Source of the DNA: Phormidesmis priestleyi Ana
GTDB lineage: Bacteria; Cyanobacteriota; Cyanobacteriia; Phormidesmidales; Phormidesmidaceae
DNA: 64,000 bases
Direction of reading: 5' to 3'
NCBI GenBank assembly: GCA_001314865.1
Contig: LJZR01000004.1
Span: 62,001-126,000, forward strand
Positions 17,496 to 26,983 of this stretch are shown piece by piece (the stretch's first letter is position 1; each line of letters starts with the position of its first letter). The notes below the pieces were generated by a model. That model did no database searches. It saw only the letters and a program-made list of their open reading frames with translations, and was not told the DNA's origin. The position numbers and the translations under genes are program-made.

Positions 17496-19688
17496 ATTGA
17501 TGCTTTGAGGAATTTTATCCGGGTGGAGAAAGTTGTAAAACGTAGGCCGCTCAGCATTTCGCTCATCGATTGTGATTTCGATTTCAGCCAAGCGGTGCTG
17601 AAACTTTTGCAACGGCGCGCTCACATTAGGATCTACAAAATGATCCTGGCAATAGGCGCCCAACCGAGTGTAGTACAGCGAACCCAACGGATAGGTCATA
17701 TTCATTTGCACCTCCGCCTGATCGAGCGGCGGCAGCAAATTGAGATAGTCCTGAACCGTTGCATCTGTAGCCGTTTCAGGCGCGGGGCCATAGCCTGCTA
17801 GCGGCATGTTGGGGCTATAGGTCATCAGTGCAGACTGCGGAAAGTTAACCGCTGCATGTTGGGCGCTGCTGGTAAAAATGACCAGCGTAAGGGCATCGGT
17901 GAGGTAATCGAGAGTTGCGATCGCAGGCTTGGCGGAACCGGCCATCCATTCTCCAATACCTTGAATATTGCCCCCGTCAGCAGCGGTCAAATCGGCCAGC
18001 CAGCTTTGCAGCTCGCCATCTCGCAAAACCGCATTATCACCGGCATTACCGCCGTCGTAATACAGCGCTAAGTAATCGGCTACCCATTGATGAATCGCCT
18101 CCCAAATCAGCAGCGCATCGTCCCGGTAGGGGTAGTCCGGCAGCTGATCCACATTGTCAACGCCTCTTAAAGCAAAGGTTTTTGGCACCATAGAGTCATT
18201 AAAGCTGAAGGGATAGCCCTGAACACCCTTTGCTGTCAGGCGTAGCGACTCGGCAAGAGAACCGCCTAGCACCTTATCAACCGTTCCCCCTGGGTTAATG
18301 AGTCCGGTCAGCGCCGCCGAGTTGATAAACAGCGTGCCTTCAAAATGGGGACGCAGCAGTAGGCCCACCGGGTGGTTGGGCGCTAGCTGGCGCTCGGTCG
18401 CGATCGCAAAAGCCTCTATGAGTAAATGGGTGCGACCCAAATGCGAAATCAGCTCGTGGTAGTTGCCATCAGCGATTTGCACAATGGTTTTGGCCATCAT
18501 CCATGACCACTTGCAAGACTGAGGCGTCCCGGCTGGCGGCGGGGTAAAAATAGGATTGTTTGAACCAGGCTGCTGGTGACACTGAATGGCCACCGGCACC
18601 AGTGACGATTTGTTGCCGCCGTATCGGGGCTTAGCATCTTGACTCGGCACAGCAACTTGACTCGGCACGGCAAACAGAGCCAAAGGCGCACACACATACT
18701 TTTGGCCGCCCGGAAAATCACTGGTTTCAAGACCGTCTAGCACAGCATAATCAGCCATATATAGCCGCCCTTCACTACCTGCCCTAGCAAGCGAATCCTG
18801 CTGGCCCATCACTGCCTGAAACTGGGCCTCTGTCACCGGAAAGTGGCTAGGCAGGGTTTCTACCTTCTCTATTACTAAAGGATTGGCTCCGGCCACTCGC
18901 TGAGCCGCAAACGCTTTATCTTGGTAGAAATTTTGGCTAATGCAAGGCAAATCGAGCAGCTGAAAAAGATCGTCGTAAATTTTAAACAGTGCTTGATAGT
19001 CGCTGATGCTCGCTGTAGACATGCTCACCATAGGCTCATCAGCGAGCAGGCTATCAACGGAGCCCACCTCGACCTCAGGAGAGCGAGCCGCCTGTAGGGG
19101 CATCAGCTTAGAGGGCTGCCTGATACGCTCAATTTTCGCAAGATGCTTCGTTGGCTTTTGCAACTTAGTCACCAGGCTATCGATTCGGCCTTCTACAAGG
19201 TCAGTTTTGCCCGCTTTGGCATCTGTCTCAATATCTTCAGACTTAGGCTGACTACCCAACAACCGCTGGAGCTTTTGCACCACCGAGAGCAGCCGTCTAA
19301 GCTGCCTTAGCCAAAACCCGGCTTCTTGGCGATCGCGCAAAAGCCGGTACAGCCCAACCGAAGTCAGCAGCCGCCAAATCCTCCCTAAGCTCAGCCCCCG
19401 CCCGTTAATTTCCTGCAAACTCTGATTAGAGCGAACCCGCAGCAACAAAGAAATCACATCTCTTGACCAAACAAATTTGTTCAGAGACTTGTCCGACTGC
19501 GGCACTTCGTTAACCACAGCAATGCCGGGAAGCTTGTTAAGGTTGTACTGATAGCGCTGTCGCTGTTGTGCCAACGCCGCCCGGCGTTGGCCAGGGTTAG
19601 GATCGTTCTGCGGCAGCACCACAGCAGAAACAGCAGCAGCCACTAAAAATGAGTCATTGGTCACAGAAGCATCAAGTGAATCTTTCAT
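17490..19688 (-). CDS. Lipoxygenase with complete iron ligands
   Basis: The 732-residue protein matches the lipoxygenase catalytic domain. His416 and His421 (HLGRTH, the H-x4-H motif) precede NHPVGLLLRPHFEGT. His611 and Asn615 follow in SAQHAAVNFPQ, and the chain ends in isoleucine (IPQSINI), whose carboxylate is the fifth iron ligand in this family. All five ligands are therefore present, so an active dioxygenase acting on polyunsaturated fatty acids is expected. No PLAT domain is apparent. The N-terminal 200 residues are Arg/Leu/Gln-rich and poorly conserved to my eye. It is the only oxylipin-type gene here. Upstream lies an 8-bp repeat array. Regiospecificity cannot be read from the sequence. 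Confidence 0.92.
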   Translation of the reverse strand: MKDSLDASVTNDSFLVAAAVSAVVLPQNDPNPGQRRAALAQQRQRYQYNLNKLPGIAVVNEVPQSDKSLNKFVWSRDVISLLLRVRSNQSLQEINGRGLSLGRIWRLLTSVGLYRLLRDRQEAGFWLRQLRRLLSVVQKLQRLLGSQPKSEDIETDAKAGKTDLVEGRIDSLVTKLQKPTKHLAKIERIRQPSKLMPLQAARSPEVEVGSVDSLLADEPMVSMSTASISDYQALFKIYDDLFQLLDLPCISQNFYQDKAFAAQRVAGANPLVIEKVETLPSHFPVTEAQFQAVMGQQDSLARAGSEGRLYMADYAVLDGLETSDFPGGQKYVCAPLALFAVPSQVAVPSQDAKPRYGGNKSSLVPVAIQCHQQPGSNNPIFTPPPAGTPQSCKWSWMMAKTIVQIADGNYHELISHLGRTHLLIEAFAIATERQLAPNHPVGLLLRPHFEGTLFINSAALTGLINPGGTVDKVLGGSLAESLRLTAKGVQGYPFSFNDSMVPKTFALRGVDNVDQLPDYPYRDDALLIWEAIHQWVADYLALYYDGGNAGDNAVLRDGELQSWLADLTAADGGNIQGIGEWMAGSAKPAIATLDYLTDALTLVIFTSSAQHAAVNFPQSALMTYSPNMPLAGYGPAPETATDATVQDYLNLLPPLDQAEVQMNMTYPLGSLYYTRLGAYCQDHFVDPNVSAPLQKFQHRLAEIEITIDERNAERPTFYNFLHPDKIPQSINI

Positions 19689-19698
19689 GACAGTTCTA

Positions 19699-19734
19699 GC
19701 TATTTGGCTATTTTGGCTATTTGGCTATTTGGCT
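19699..19734. repeat. 8-9-bp tandem repeat upstream of the lipoxygenase gene
   Basis: Four copies of TATTTGGC (one with an extra T) sit within 50 bases upstream of the lipoxygenase ATG, where they fall in the 5' leader or promoter. Confidence 0.9.
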
Positions 19735-20001
19735 CTATCGAACTCTCAAACTCTATTTAGCTCAGGTTAAAAGCTGCCTCCCATAAACGCACGTAAATTT
19801 ATGAAAGTTAAGCTAAACCCATGCCTATCCGTAGACATTTAACAGTCATTGCTTGATTGCAGGTGGGAACCCTAAAACCAGTAACCTCAACACCCTAGAT
19901 GTTGAATTACGCCTTAATACACATTTTCAAAGACCTGCGCTGTTAAGCATGGGTCTTTTTTTATTGATACAATCGTAAGCCTTGCTTGATGGACAAAACG
20001 A
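19735..20001. other. Gap between lipoxygenase and hisA, with an orphan terminator
   Basis: The full gene-less stretch is 19689-20001. It has no gene, yet a plus-strand terminator lies at 19929-19962, with no plus-strand gene between 17425 and that point. A small RNA or a hisA leader attenuator is possible. Confidence 0.45.
19929..19962 (+). terminator. Orphan intrinsic terminator upstream of hisA
   Basis: AAAGACC/GGTCTTT plus TGC/GCA stems (19929-19938 with 19947-19958, 2-nt bulge) are followed by seven T residues. The minus-strand reading has no U-tract. Confidence 0.75.
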
Positions 20002-20775
20002 ATGGATGTTATCCCCGCGATTGACCTGCTCGAAGGGCGCTGCGTACGACTGTTTCAAGGTGACTATGAGCAGTCTCAGGTATTTAACGAAAACCCTGTA
20101 GAAGTCGCGCGGCAGTGGGAAGCCGAAGGCGCAACCCGGCTGCATCTTGTCGATTTAGACGGGGCAAAGGCCGGAAAGCCCGAAAACTGGAAGGCCATCG
20201 AGGCGATCGCCCAAGCGGTTAGTTTACCGATTGAAGTCGGCGGCGGCCTACGCGATGCAGACCGCGTGAGCGCCTTGTTTGATTTGGGCGTGCATTATGC
20301 AATTTTGGGCACAGTCGCTGTTGAAAAGCCAGAACTAGTTGGCGAACTGTGCAAACAGTTTCCTGGTCAAATTATTGTGGGCATTGACGCTCGCGAAGGA
20401 AAAGTCGCCACCCGTGGCTGGCTAGAAACCTCTGAAGTGATGGCCGTTGACCTCGCCAAACGGATGGGCGATATGGGCGCAGCAGAAATTATTTACACCG
20501 ATATTAAACGGGACGGTACATTGCAGGGGCCAAATATAGAAGCGCTCAGAGAATTAGCGACCGCTATCGACACGCCTGTGATTGCATCGGGCGGCGTGAG
20601 TGCCGTTTCGGATTTACTCAAGCTACTCACGCTCGTGCCGTCTGGCGTTTCGGGTGTGATTGTCGGGAAGGCGCTATATACCGGTGATGTTTCTTTAAAA
20701 GAGGCGATTCGGGCGGTAGGGCCAGGACGGTGGCAGGATGTACCGCCAGCAGGCAGCGGCCCAGCTATCTGCTAA
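20002..20775 (+). CDS. hisA: ProFAR isomerase HisA (histidine biosynthesis)
   Basis: The 257-residue (beta-alpha)8 barrel catalyses the Amadori-type isomerisation of ProFAR to PRFAR, the fourth step of the histidine pathway. The catalytic Asp8 is in [20 protein letters not shown] and the second, near residue 130, is in [14 protein letters not shown]. Phosphate-binding loops are VGGGLRD (about 77-83) and ASGGVSA (about 195-201). The C-terminus runs about 10 residues beyond the usual end. An orphan terminator lies 40 bases upstream of the start, which could attenuate transcription. No other his gene is in the window. Confidence 0.97.
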   Translation: MDVIPAIDLLEGRCVRLFQGDYEQSQVFNENPVEVARQWEAEGATRLHLVDLDGAKAGKPENWKAIEAIAQAVSLPIEVGGGLRDADRVSALFDLGVHYAILGTVAVEKPELVGELCKQFPGQIIVGIDAREGKVATRGWLETSEVMAVDLAKRMGDMGAAEIIYTDIKRDGTLQGPNIEALRELATAIDTPVIASGGVSAVSDLLKLLTLVPSGVSGVIVGKALYTGDVSLKEAIRAVGPGRWQDVPPAGSGPAIC

Positions 20776-20782
20776 AAAAAAT

Positions 20783-20831
20783 GCCGCCGCATATCGCACC
20801 GGACGCCTCGTCTAGTGCGATATGCGGGGCA
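20783..20831 (-). terminator. Strong intrinsic terminator of the 20886-21287 gene
   Basis: A perfect 13-bp stem (20787-20799 with 20815-20827) is extended by four more pairs around one bulge. Read on the minus strand it is followed by T8 (20774-20781). The plus-strand side has no U-tract. Confidence 0.88.
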
Positions 20832-20885
20832 GTATTTAGCACGCGATGTCTAATACGGTAAGCGCAACGCTAGCGTTTTTTAACC

Positions 20886-21287
20886 TTAGCTATCTTTCTG
20901 CTTAAGCTCGTCAATTTCTTTGCGCATCGCCACCAACTCAGCCGTCAGCGACTCAACTTCAGCTTGCAGACTTGCATCCACCACAGGCGTTGCCACAGTC
21001 GTCACCGTTTTAGGCGAATTAGACGCCTGGCCAAAACTCGTCGAAACACTGCGGAACGGTTCAGGGAGCTGGCTAGCAACACCTTCTACAAAGTCGCGAG
21101 CTTCCTTTTCAGTCAGAGCGCCGCGTACTTCTAGCTTGTCAGCCAGTTGCTGAAAATCGGTTCCTACTGCCGAAAATTCATCCGCCGCTCGCTGCGGGTC
21201 TTGAACGGCCTCAACTGCCGAGGAAGCAGCACCAAGGGTGACGCGATATCCTTTTTGAAAGAGTTCGAGTAATGTGTCGGTGTTCAT
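20886..21287 (-). CDS. Small coiled-coil protein, phasin-like (unknown function)
   Basis: I do not recognise a named family with certainty. The 133-residue soluble protein has an amphipathic N-terminal helix (MNTDTLLELFQKGYRVTLGA), an Ala/Glu-rich middle, a Ser/Thr/Val linker at about 85-105 and a C-terminal coiled coil (SLQAEVESLTAELVAMRKEI) ending KQKDS. This layout resembles phasin-like granule or membrane surface proteins conserved in cyanobacteria. No catalytic motif is visible. It has its own strong terminator and is 76 bases from guaA on the same strand, so it may be cotranscribed with guaA. Confidence 0.7.
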   Translation of the reverse strand: MNTDTLLELFQKGYRVTLGAASSAVEAVQDPQRAADEFSAVGTDFQQLADKLEVRGALTEKEARDFVEGVASQLPEPFRSVSTSFGQASNSPKTVTTVATPVVDASLQAEVESLTAELVAMRKEIDELKQKDS

Positions 21288-21363
21288 AGGTTGCTTGGCT
21301 CATTTTGTTGTTCTATATTGTGCCGCAAACGCCTCCACTCGGCCATAATCCGTAGACAGAAAG

Positions 21364-22974
21364 CTATTCCCACTCAATTGTCCCCGGTGGCTTGGAGGTA
21401 ATGTCGTACACGACCCGGTTGACGCCTTCGACCTCATTCACCACCCGGTTAGAAATGCTCTCTAGCAGCTCATAAGGGGCGCGTGACCAGTCGGCGGTCA
21501 TGCCGTCTTCGCTGCTCACCAAGCGCAAGACAATGGGATAGGCATAGGTGCGCTGGTCGCCCATCACGCCCACGCTCCGAACCGGCAGCAGTACCCCAAA
21601 GGCTTGCCAAAAGTCGTGATACTTATCGCTGCGACGAATCTCCTGACGAATGATGTAGTCGGCCTCGCGCAGAATATGCAACCGCTCGGGCGTCACTTCA
21701 CCCAAAATTCTGATCGCTAAGCCGGGGCCAGGAAACGGATGGCGACGAACAATTTCATCGGGCAGGTTGACTGCTTGGCCAACCTTGCGGACTTCATCTT
21801 TAAAGAGCTTGCGTAAAGGCTCGACAAGCTTAAACCGTAGATCTTCCGGCAGACCACCGACGTTGTGATGGCTTTTGATTTTAACCGCAACCCGCTCTCC
21901 AGTTTGGGGATCGACATTGGTATCAGCCGATTCGATCACATCGGGATACAGCGTTCCTTGGGCAAGGTAGTCAAAGGGGCCGAGCCTTGCCGACTCTTCT
22001 TCAAATACGCTAATGAACTCGTGACCAATAATCTTTCGTTTTTCTTCAGGATCGGTGATGCCTTTGATCTTTTCTAGGAAGCGATCGCGCGCATCAATAT
22101 ACTCAACGTTGATATGAAACTGATTTTCAAAAATTTCAATCAGCCGTTCGGGTTCGCGCTTGCGCATAAACCCTTGGTCAATAAACATGCAGGTGAGCTG
22201 ATCGCCAATGGCCTCATGCAGCAAAAAGGCCAGCGTAGAAGAATCAACACCGCCCGAAAGCGCCAGCAAAACGCGCTCTTTGCCGACCTTAGCGCGCACT
22301 TCGCGAATGGCTTCTTCCACAAATGCCTCCGTGGTCCAAGTAGGCTCGCATTTGCAGATGCTGTATACAAAATTGCGAATGAGGGCGCTGCCGCCTTTGG
22401 AATGGACGACTTCGGGGTGAAATTGGACGCCGTAGAAATTTTTGATCGGGTTGGCGATCGCAGCCTGAGGCGTATTTTCAGTGTGCGCCAAAATCTCAAA
22501 GCCTTCGGGCAGCTCAGTCACCGAGTCACCGTGGCTCATCCACATCGTCGAGGCATGTTCAACATCGGCCAGCAGGCCCGTTGCAGAGTCAATTAAAAGC
22601 GCTGCCTTACCATATTCGCCGCGCTCGGCTTGCTCAACCTGTCCGCCTAGCTGCTGCACCATCAGCTGCATCCCGTAACACACACCCAACACCGGAATGC
22701 CTAGATTCCAAATTTCGGGATCGCAAATAGGCGCGCCCTCGGCATAGACGGAGTTAGGCCCGCCCGACAGGATAATGCCCTGCGGATTGAGCTGACGCAG
22801 TTGCTCTGCGGTCGTTCGGTAGGAGAGGACTTCTGAATAAACCTCGGTCTCACGAATACGTCGGGCAATTAGCTCAGAATACTGAGAGCCAAAATCTAAA
22901 ATGGCCAGCATTTGGCGGCTAATAGAAGCGGAAGCAGAAGTAGAAGAAGCCAAGGCGGCCGCAGGTGTTGACAT
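21364..22974 (-). CDS. guaA: GMP synthase (glutamine-hydrolysing)
   Basis: The enzyme converts XMP, glutamine and ATP to GMP in the last step of guanine nucleotide synthesis. The class I glutamine amidotransferase domain ([18 protein letters not shown]; nucleophile Cys in [12 protein letters not shown]) is followed by the ATP pyrophosphatase P-loop [13 protein letters not shown]. The C-terminal dimerisation domain ends [18 protein letters not shown], as expected. Reading is open to a TTG at 23025, but the ATG at 22974 with AAGG upstream gives a normal 536-residue protein. The first 35 residues are Ser/Ala-rich and not part of the fold, as in other cyanobacterial GuaA. Confidence 0.97.
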   Translation of the reverse strand: MSTPAAALASSTSASASISRQMLAILDFGSQYSELIARRIRETEVYSEVLSYRTTAEQLRQLNPQGIILSGGPNSVYAEGAPICDPEIWNLGIPVLGVCYGMQLMVQQLGGQVEQAERGEYGKAALLIDSATGLLADVEHASTMWMSHGDSVTELPEGFEILAHTENTPQAAIANPIKNFYGVQFHPEVVHSKGGSALIRNFVYSICKCEPTWTTEAFVEEAIREVRAKVGKERVLLALSGGVDSSTLAFLLHEAIGDQLTCMFIDQGFMRKREPERLIEIFENQFHINVEYIDARDRFLEKIKGITDPEEKRKIIGHEFISVFEEESARLGPFDYLAQGTLYPDVIESADTNVDPQTGERVAVKIKSHHNVGGLPEDLRFKLVEPLRKLFKDEVRKVGQAVNLPDEIVRRHPFPGPGLAIRILGEVTPERLHILREADYIIRQEIRRSDKYHDFWQAFGVLLPVRSVGVMGDQRTYAYPIVLRLVSSEDGMTADWSRAPYELLESISNRVVNEVEGVNRVVYDITSKPPGTIEWE

Positions 22975-23556
22975 TGAACCTTGAGAAGTTTCTAGAGAAG
23001 TTTGGGTTGGAGAAGCCACAATCAATCCTTAATATTCGAGTTTGCAAGCGTATAAGTGTCGCTACGCTGAACGTTCGTATGCTGATTAGTGACGTCTTAG
23101 AAAAGGATTCAGAATTTGGGAGCGATTAAAACCGTATGACTGAAGCAGAATCAACGCCACGCTTTGCTGTTGAAGACTTTCAACAATGCCGCCAACAATG
23201 CCGCTAACAATGCCGTCTACTAGCGGATATCGGTAATAAAACGGGGGATGAATGAGGCTGAACTGAAACAGCAAATGGATGAACGGACTGTAGATAACGG
23301 ACTGTAGATATTGAAAGATTTTAGCTGAATTTTACTAAGGAGGTCTAAATAAGATTTAAACGAAATTAAACAAGATCTGTCTAAATCTGTCTAAACAAAA
23401 TCTGTCTAAACAAGATCTAAAGAACTAACCGCGCTAGACAGCTGGGTAATAGCCAGGTAAATAGCCAAGTAAATAGCCACTAGCTAACCGAATGCCTTCA
23501 CGCAGCTGAGCCAGTAGAGTGATTTCACTTATTTGCTTTCAAATACAGTAGCAAAC
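22975..23556. other. Repeat-rich gap between guaA and cbiD
   Basis: No gene is convincing. It holds three 12-bp AACAATGCCGCC-type repeats (23182-23217), two copies of ACGGACTGTAGATA near 23282-23310, AAACAAGATCTGTCT-type repeats (about 23370-23420) and AAATAGCCAAGT-type repeats (about 23448-23480). The guaA promoter presumably lies at the left end. Confidence 0.55.
23182..23217. repeat. 12-bp tandem repeat, 3 copies
   Basis: The unit AACAATGCCGCC, with its last two bases varying, lies in the guaA-cbiD gap. Confidence 0.95.
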
Positions 23557-24654
23557 CTAGGACAGCATTTTTTGGCCTGCTTCACTCTTCAAAATGATTT
23601 GGCGCTGCCGGTCAAACAGCACGCTACCAACTTGAACCTGAGGCGCACCATGGGTTTGGATATAGGCTTGCGATCGCACATCAATCCGATCGCTCACAAT
23701 GCCATATACCCGCGCGACCCAATCATTCGCCTCTGCATGATCCAACTTTCTCAAGATCTCCAGCCCTGCCTCGGTAGTTGCACTGGCTAACACCTGCTGC
23801 ACCATAGGCGTCTCTAGCCCGGCCTCAGCGCAGCAAGCCGCCATAATTTCCTGACGCGCATCGGCCACATGATGATGGGTATGAAAAATTCCACCCGCCA
23901 GCTTAATCAACTTACCGTGATAGCCAAACAGCAAAATAGAGCGCACACCGAGCAACCCCGCTTCCACCAGCAAAGGCCCAATCCAGTTAGCCGTTTTCAG
24001 CCGTCGCTCGGGCTCAATGCCTAGCTTCAGCGCTAAGTCCAGGCCATTTTCGCCCAGGCAAAAAACCAAATTGTCGTAAATAGCAGCTTTTTGCTTGAGC
24101 GTCTGACGATAGTCTTCTAGCTGATCGGGTGCGCTTAAAGGCTGAGCAACACCGCTAGTCCCTAGCAACGAGAGACCGTCAACCACGCCAAAAGCAGCAT
24201 TGGAGGTTCGTAGTGCAAGCTGCTGGCCTTCTGGCAAGATAATCGTGACCTTAATTTTTTGATCAGCAGACAGTTCTCCAGACAGATTCGTTTGAATGAG
24301 CTGCCGCGCGTAGGCATAAATCGCTGGCCCTTCAGCATGACGCCCCAAACCTTCACCTCCCTCAATCACAATTTGATCACCCTGCGCTGGGTCTGCCCAG
24401 CTCACTAAAGACCAGATGGGCGTGTTGCGTGTTAGGTCTAAGTTATCGCCCGGATCGCTGCGGGTGATGGCCAGGGCTGCACTTTCAGTCAGTCGAGCAG
24501 AGTGCTCTATGGGGATCTCTGCTGTTTTAGCAGGATTGATCAGATCGAGGGCAATAGGGCTAGTAACAGGTGTGTGCTTAAGGTGGCGAAGGGCTGCGAT
24601 CGCGCCTGCACAAGCAAACACTGGCAGAGTATAGCCACTTTTGGCTTCACGCAT
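23557..24654 (-). CDS. cbiD: Cobalt-precorrin-5B C1-methyltransferase CbiD
   Basis: The 365-residue protein is the S-adenosylmethionine-dependent CbiD family, which methylates C-1 of cobalt-precorrin-5B in the anaerobic branch of cobalamin synthesis. Visible marks are SGYTLPVFACAGAIAALRHL (the CbiD substrate loop near residues 6-25), IEGGEGLGR, LPEG, GTSGVAQPLS near residue 165 and GGIFHTHHHVADAR near residue 254. The ATG at 24654 has a near-perfect GGAGG six bases upstream, so I chose it over the in-frame 24684 start. It stands apart from other cbi genes, as is usual in cyanobacteria. It diverges from moaA across a 148-base region with a 13-bp duplication. Confidence 0.95.
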   Translation of the reverse strand: MREAKSGYTLPVFACAGAIAALRHLKHTPVTSPIALDLINPAKTAEIPIEHSARLTESAALAITRSDPGDNLDLTRNTPIWSLVSWADPAQGDQIVIEGGEGLGRHAEGPAIYAYARQLIQTNLSGELSADQKIKVTIILPEGQQLALRTSNAAFGVVDGLSLLGTSGVAQPLSAPDQLEDYRQTLKQKAAIYDNLVFCLGENGLDLALKLGIEPERRLKTANWIGPLLVEAGLLGVRSILLFGYHGKLIKLAGGIFHTHHHVADARQEIMAACCAEAGLETPMVQQVLASATTEAGLEILRKLDHAEANDWVARVYGIVSDRIDVRSQAYIQTHGAPQVQVGSVLFDRQRQIILKSEAGQKMLS

Positions 24655-24682
24655 TGAGCACCTCCAAAAATGCGGCTTTCTC

Positions 24683-24715
24683 ACTCACGGTATCCACTCA
24701 CGGTATCCGCTCACG
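24683..24715. repeat. 13-bp tandem repeat, 2.5 copies
   Basis: The unit ACTCACGGTATCC lies in the divergent cbiD-moaA promoter region. Confidence 0.9.
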
Positions 24716-24802
24716 ATGCATGTTAATGCTTAGCGGGTTAAAAACCGTTGTTCTCTTGTAGAAGTCATACCCTATAAGAAGGACTTTCTCTAGACCTTTC
24801 TT

Positions 24803-25813
24803 ATGACCGCCCCCAACGCACCGTCGGCAAATCGTATCGACTACCTGCGCATTAGCCTGATTGATCGCTGCAACTTCCAGTGCGTGTACTGTATGCCAGA
24901 AGGCGCTGACCTTCAGTATGCGCTGCGTGAGCATTGGTTGACCCATGATGAGATTTTGCTATTGCTACGTGAGGTGTTTATCCCTCTTGGCTTTACGCGG
25001 TTTCGGCTAACGGGAGGAGAGCCTTTGTTAAGGCCAGGGATTGTGGAATTGGTAAGTGCGATCGCTCGCCTCCCGCAAACCGAGGATCTTGCACTCACCA
25101 CCAATGGCTTCCGCCTCAAAAAACTCGCTCAGCCCCTCTACGATGCAGGCTTAAGCCGCATCAACATCAGCCTAGACTCTCTCAACCCCGACACCTTTCA
25201 AAAAATCATTGGCAAACGCGGACAGTCTCAGTGGCAAGATGTTTGGCAAGGCATTCAATCCGCCCACCGCGTCGGCTTTTCTCCACTCAAGCTCAACGTT
25301 GTCGTCATCCCCGGCATCAACGATCACGAAGTGCCCGACCTAGCCGCCCTCACCCTCGATCAAGAGTGGCATGTGCGCTTCATCGAATTCATGCCAATTG
25401 GGAACAGCGACTTATTTGACCACAAAGGCTGGATAGACAGTGAAACCATCCGAACTCAAATTTCTGAAAAGTGGGGACTCAGCAAAGGCCAAGTCAAAGG
25501 CAATGGCCCCGCAGATGTCTTTCGCATTCCCGGCGCAAAAGGAACACTCGGCTTCATCAGCCAAATGTCTGAGTGCTTTTGCGACCGATGCAATCGAATG
25601 CGCCTTTCTGCCGATGGCCTCTTACGCCCTTGCTTGCTTAACGAAACCGGCCAAATAGACCTGCGTACGAGCCTACGTAGCGGCACTTCTTTGACAACCC
25701 TGCGCGATCAAGTCGGCGTGTTAGTCAACCAAAAACCAGAGATCAACTTCAAAATGCGTGAATCCGGCGCTACTGGCGCTTATAGCCGCACCATGTCACA
25801 AATTGGGGGATAA
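24803..25813 (+). CDS. moaA: GTP 3',8-cyclase MoaA (molybdenum cofactor step 1)
   Basis: This 336-residue radical-SAM enzyme converts GTP to 3',8-cyclo-GTP. The N-terminal cluster motif is CNFQCVYC (C-x3-C-x2-C, about residues 24-31), followed by [11 protein letters not shown] and TTNG. The second [4Fe-4S] site at the substrate end is CFCDRCN plus a later Cys in LLRPCLLN. The C-terminal double glycine (MSQIGG), needed for catalysis in MoaA, is intact. No other moa gene is nearby, and the leader shows no recognisable Moco riboswitch. The gene ends before a bidirectional terminator shared with rpsD. Confidence 0.97.
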   Translation: MTAPNAPSANRIDYLRISLIDRCNFQCVYCMPEGADLQYALREHWLTHDEILLLLREVFIPLGFTRFRLTGGEPLLRPGIVELVSAIARLPQTEDLALTTNGFRLKKLAQPLYDAGLSRINISLDSLNPDTFQKIIGKRGQSQWQDVWQGIQSAHRVGFSPLKLNVVVIPGINDHEVPDLAALTLDQEWHVRFIEFMPIGNSDLFDHKGWIDSETIRTQISEKWGLSKGQVKGNGPADVFRIPGAKGTLGFISQMSECFCDRCNRMRLSADGLLRPCLLNETGQIDLRTSLRSGTSLTTLRDQVGVLVNQKPEINFKMRESGATGAYSRTMSQIGG

Positions 25814-25902
25814 ACCGCTAGCTGTAGCGGTAGACAATATAAACAGAAGTGTAAGTCACCTTAAAAAATAGACAACAAGAGTAACCAACAAAACTAGACA
25901 AC

Positions 25903-25938
25903 AAAAAGCTCTTCTACGAAAAGGCCGAAGAGCTTTTT
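25903..25938. terminator. Bidirectional terminator between moaA and rpsD
   Basis: A perfect 12-bp stem (25903-25914 with 25927-25938) starts with A5 and ends with T5 and has a 12-nt loop. It can serve both convergent genes. Confidence 0.9.
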
Positions 25939-26025
25939 GAGTAGAAAAAGACATGCTTACAAAACGCAAACCTGATTCAAGTGTCGTAACTTATGAAACG
26001 TAGCTTATGCCTGATGAAACAGGGC

Positions 26026-26634
26026 TTATGCCTGACGTGAGTAATACTCAACAACCAGCAGCTCATTGACGTTCAGGGCAACCCATTCACGCTCAATTAC
26101 ACCATTGACGGTCGCTTCCAATTTAGACTTGTCAAATGACAAATGAGCTGGAATGTTCGCCAAACCTGGAAACTCCAAGTTCGCTTCTACCAGCTTCTTA
26201 GAAGCATCTCTACCGCGTACCCCAATTACATCACCAGGACGACACTGATAGCTAGGAATGCTAACCACACGGCCATTAACCGTGATGTGACCATGATTGA
26301 CAACCTGACGAGCTGCGGGAATCGTTGGCCCCATACCCAAGCGGAAGCAGGTATTGTCCAACCGCATCTCCAGTTGTTGCAAAATCACTTGTCCGGTAGA
26401 ACCTCCGGCCCGACGTGCTTTTTTCACGTAGCGGAGGAGCTGGCGCTCGGTAACACCATAGTTGTAACGAAGCTTCTGCTTCTCTTCTAGACGAATGCAG
26501 TACTCAGACTTCTTTTTACGAGCCTGACCATGCTGTCCAGGGGGATACGCTTTCCGAGCCGATTTGCGGGTTAAACCCGGCAGGTCGCCCAAGCGGCGCA
26601 CCACTCTTAGGCGAGGACCTCTATATCGAGACAT
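26026..26634 (-). CDS. rpsD: 30S ribosomal protein S4
   Basis: The 202-residue protein is S4 throughout: [20 protein letters not shown], the AYPPGQHGQ segment, the S4 RNA-binding motif ([24 protein letters not shown]) and the C-terminal VEYYSR. S4 nucleates 30S assembly on 16S rRNA. A GGAG lies 7 bases before the ATG. As in most cyanobacteria it stands alone, away from the main ribosomal operons. Confidence 0.98.
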   Translation of the reverse strand: MSRYRGPRLRVVRRLGDLPGLTRKSARKAYPPGQHGQARKKKSEYCIRLEEKQKLRYNYGVTERQLLRYVKKARRAGGSTGQVILQQLEMRLDNTCFRLGMGPTIPAARQVVNHGHITVNGRVVSIPSYQCRPGDVIGVRGRDASKKLVEANLEFPGLANIPAHLSFDKSKLEATVNGVIEREWVALNVNELLVVEYYSRQA

Positions 26635-26983
26635 TATTTCTCCAACTAACTATTTTTGCAGGCTCAACATTATACCGTATGAACTGCTAACAGCGCTTTT
26701 ACTAAGATCAACTTAGGTAACTAAGCTTTTGTACTTGGAAACCACTTCACAGCAAATACTGCGTAAATTTCCGTAAATTTTATCTGAAGTTTAAGAAGAT
26801 GCGTTTTTAGCCCGTCACTTATAGAGCGAGAGGGTTAGACTAGGCTAGATAATGCGTCTTAATTCACACGTCTTAATTCACACGTCTTACATTCACCATG
26901 TCTGCTTCTGACATATCTGCTTCTGAAAATTTAATTCATACCGCCCATCTAAACTAACGCCTACTTATAACTTATAAAGTGTA
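26635..26983. other. Divergent promoter region rpsD-ftsH
   Basis: No gene is seen. Short duplications are present (TTAATTCACACGTC twice at about 26858-26885; TCTGCTTCTGA twice near 26905). Promoters of both genes presumably lie here. Confidence 0.55.
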
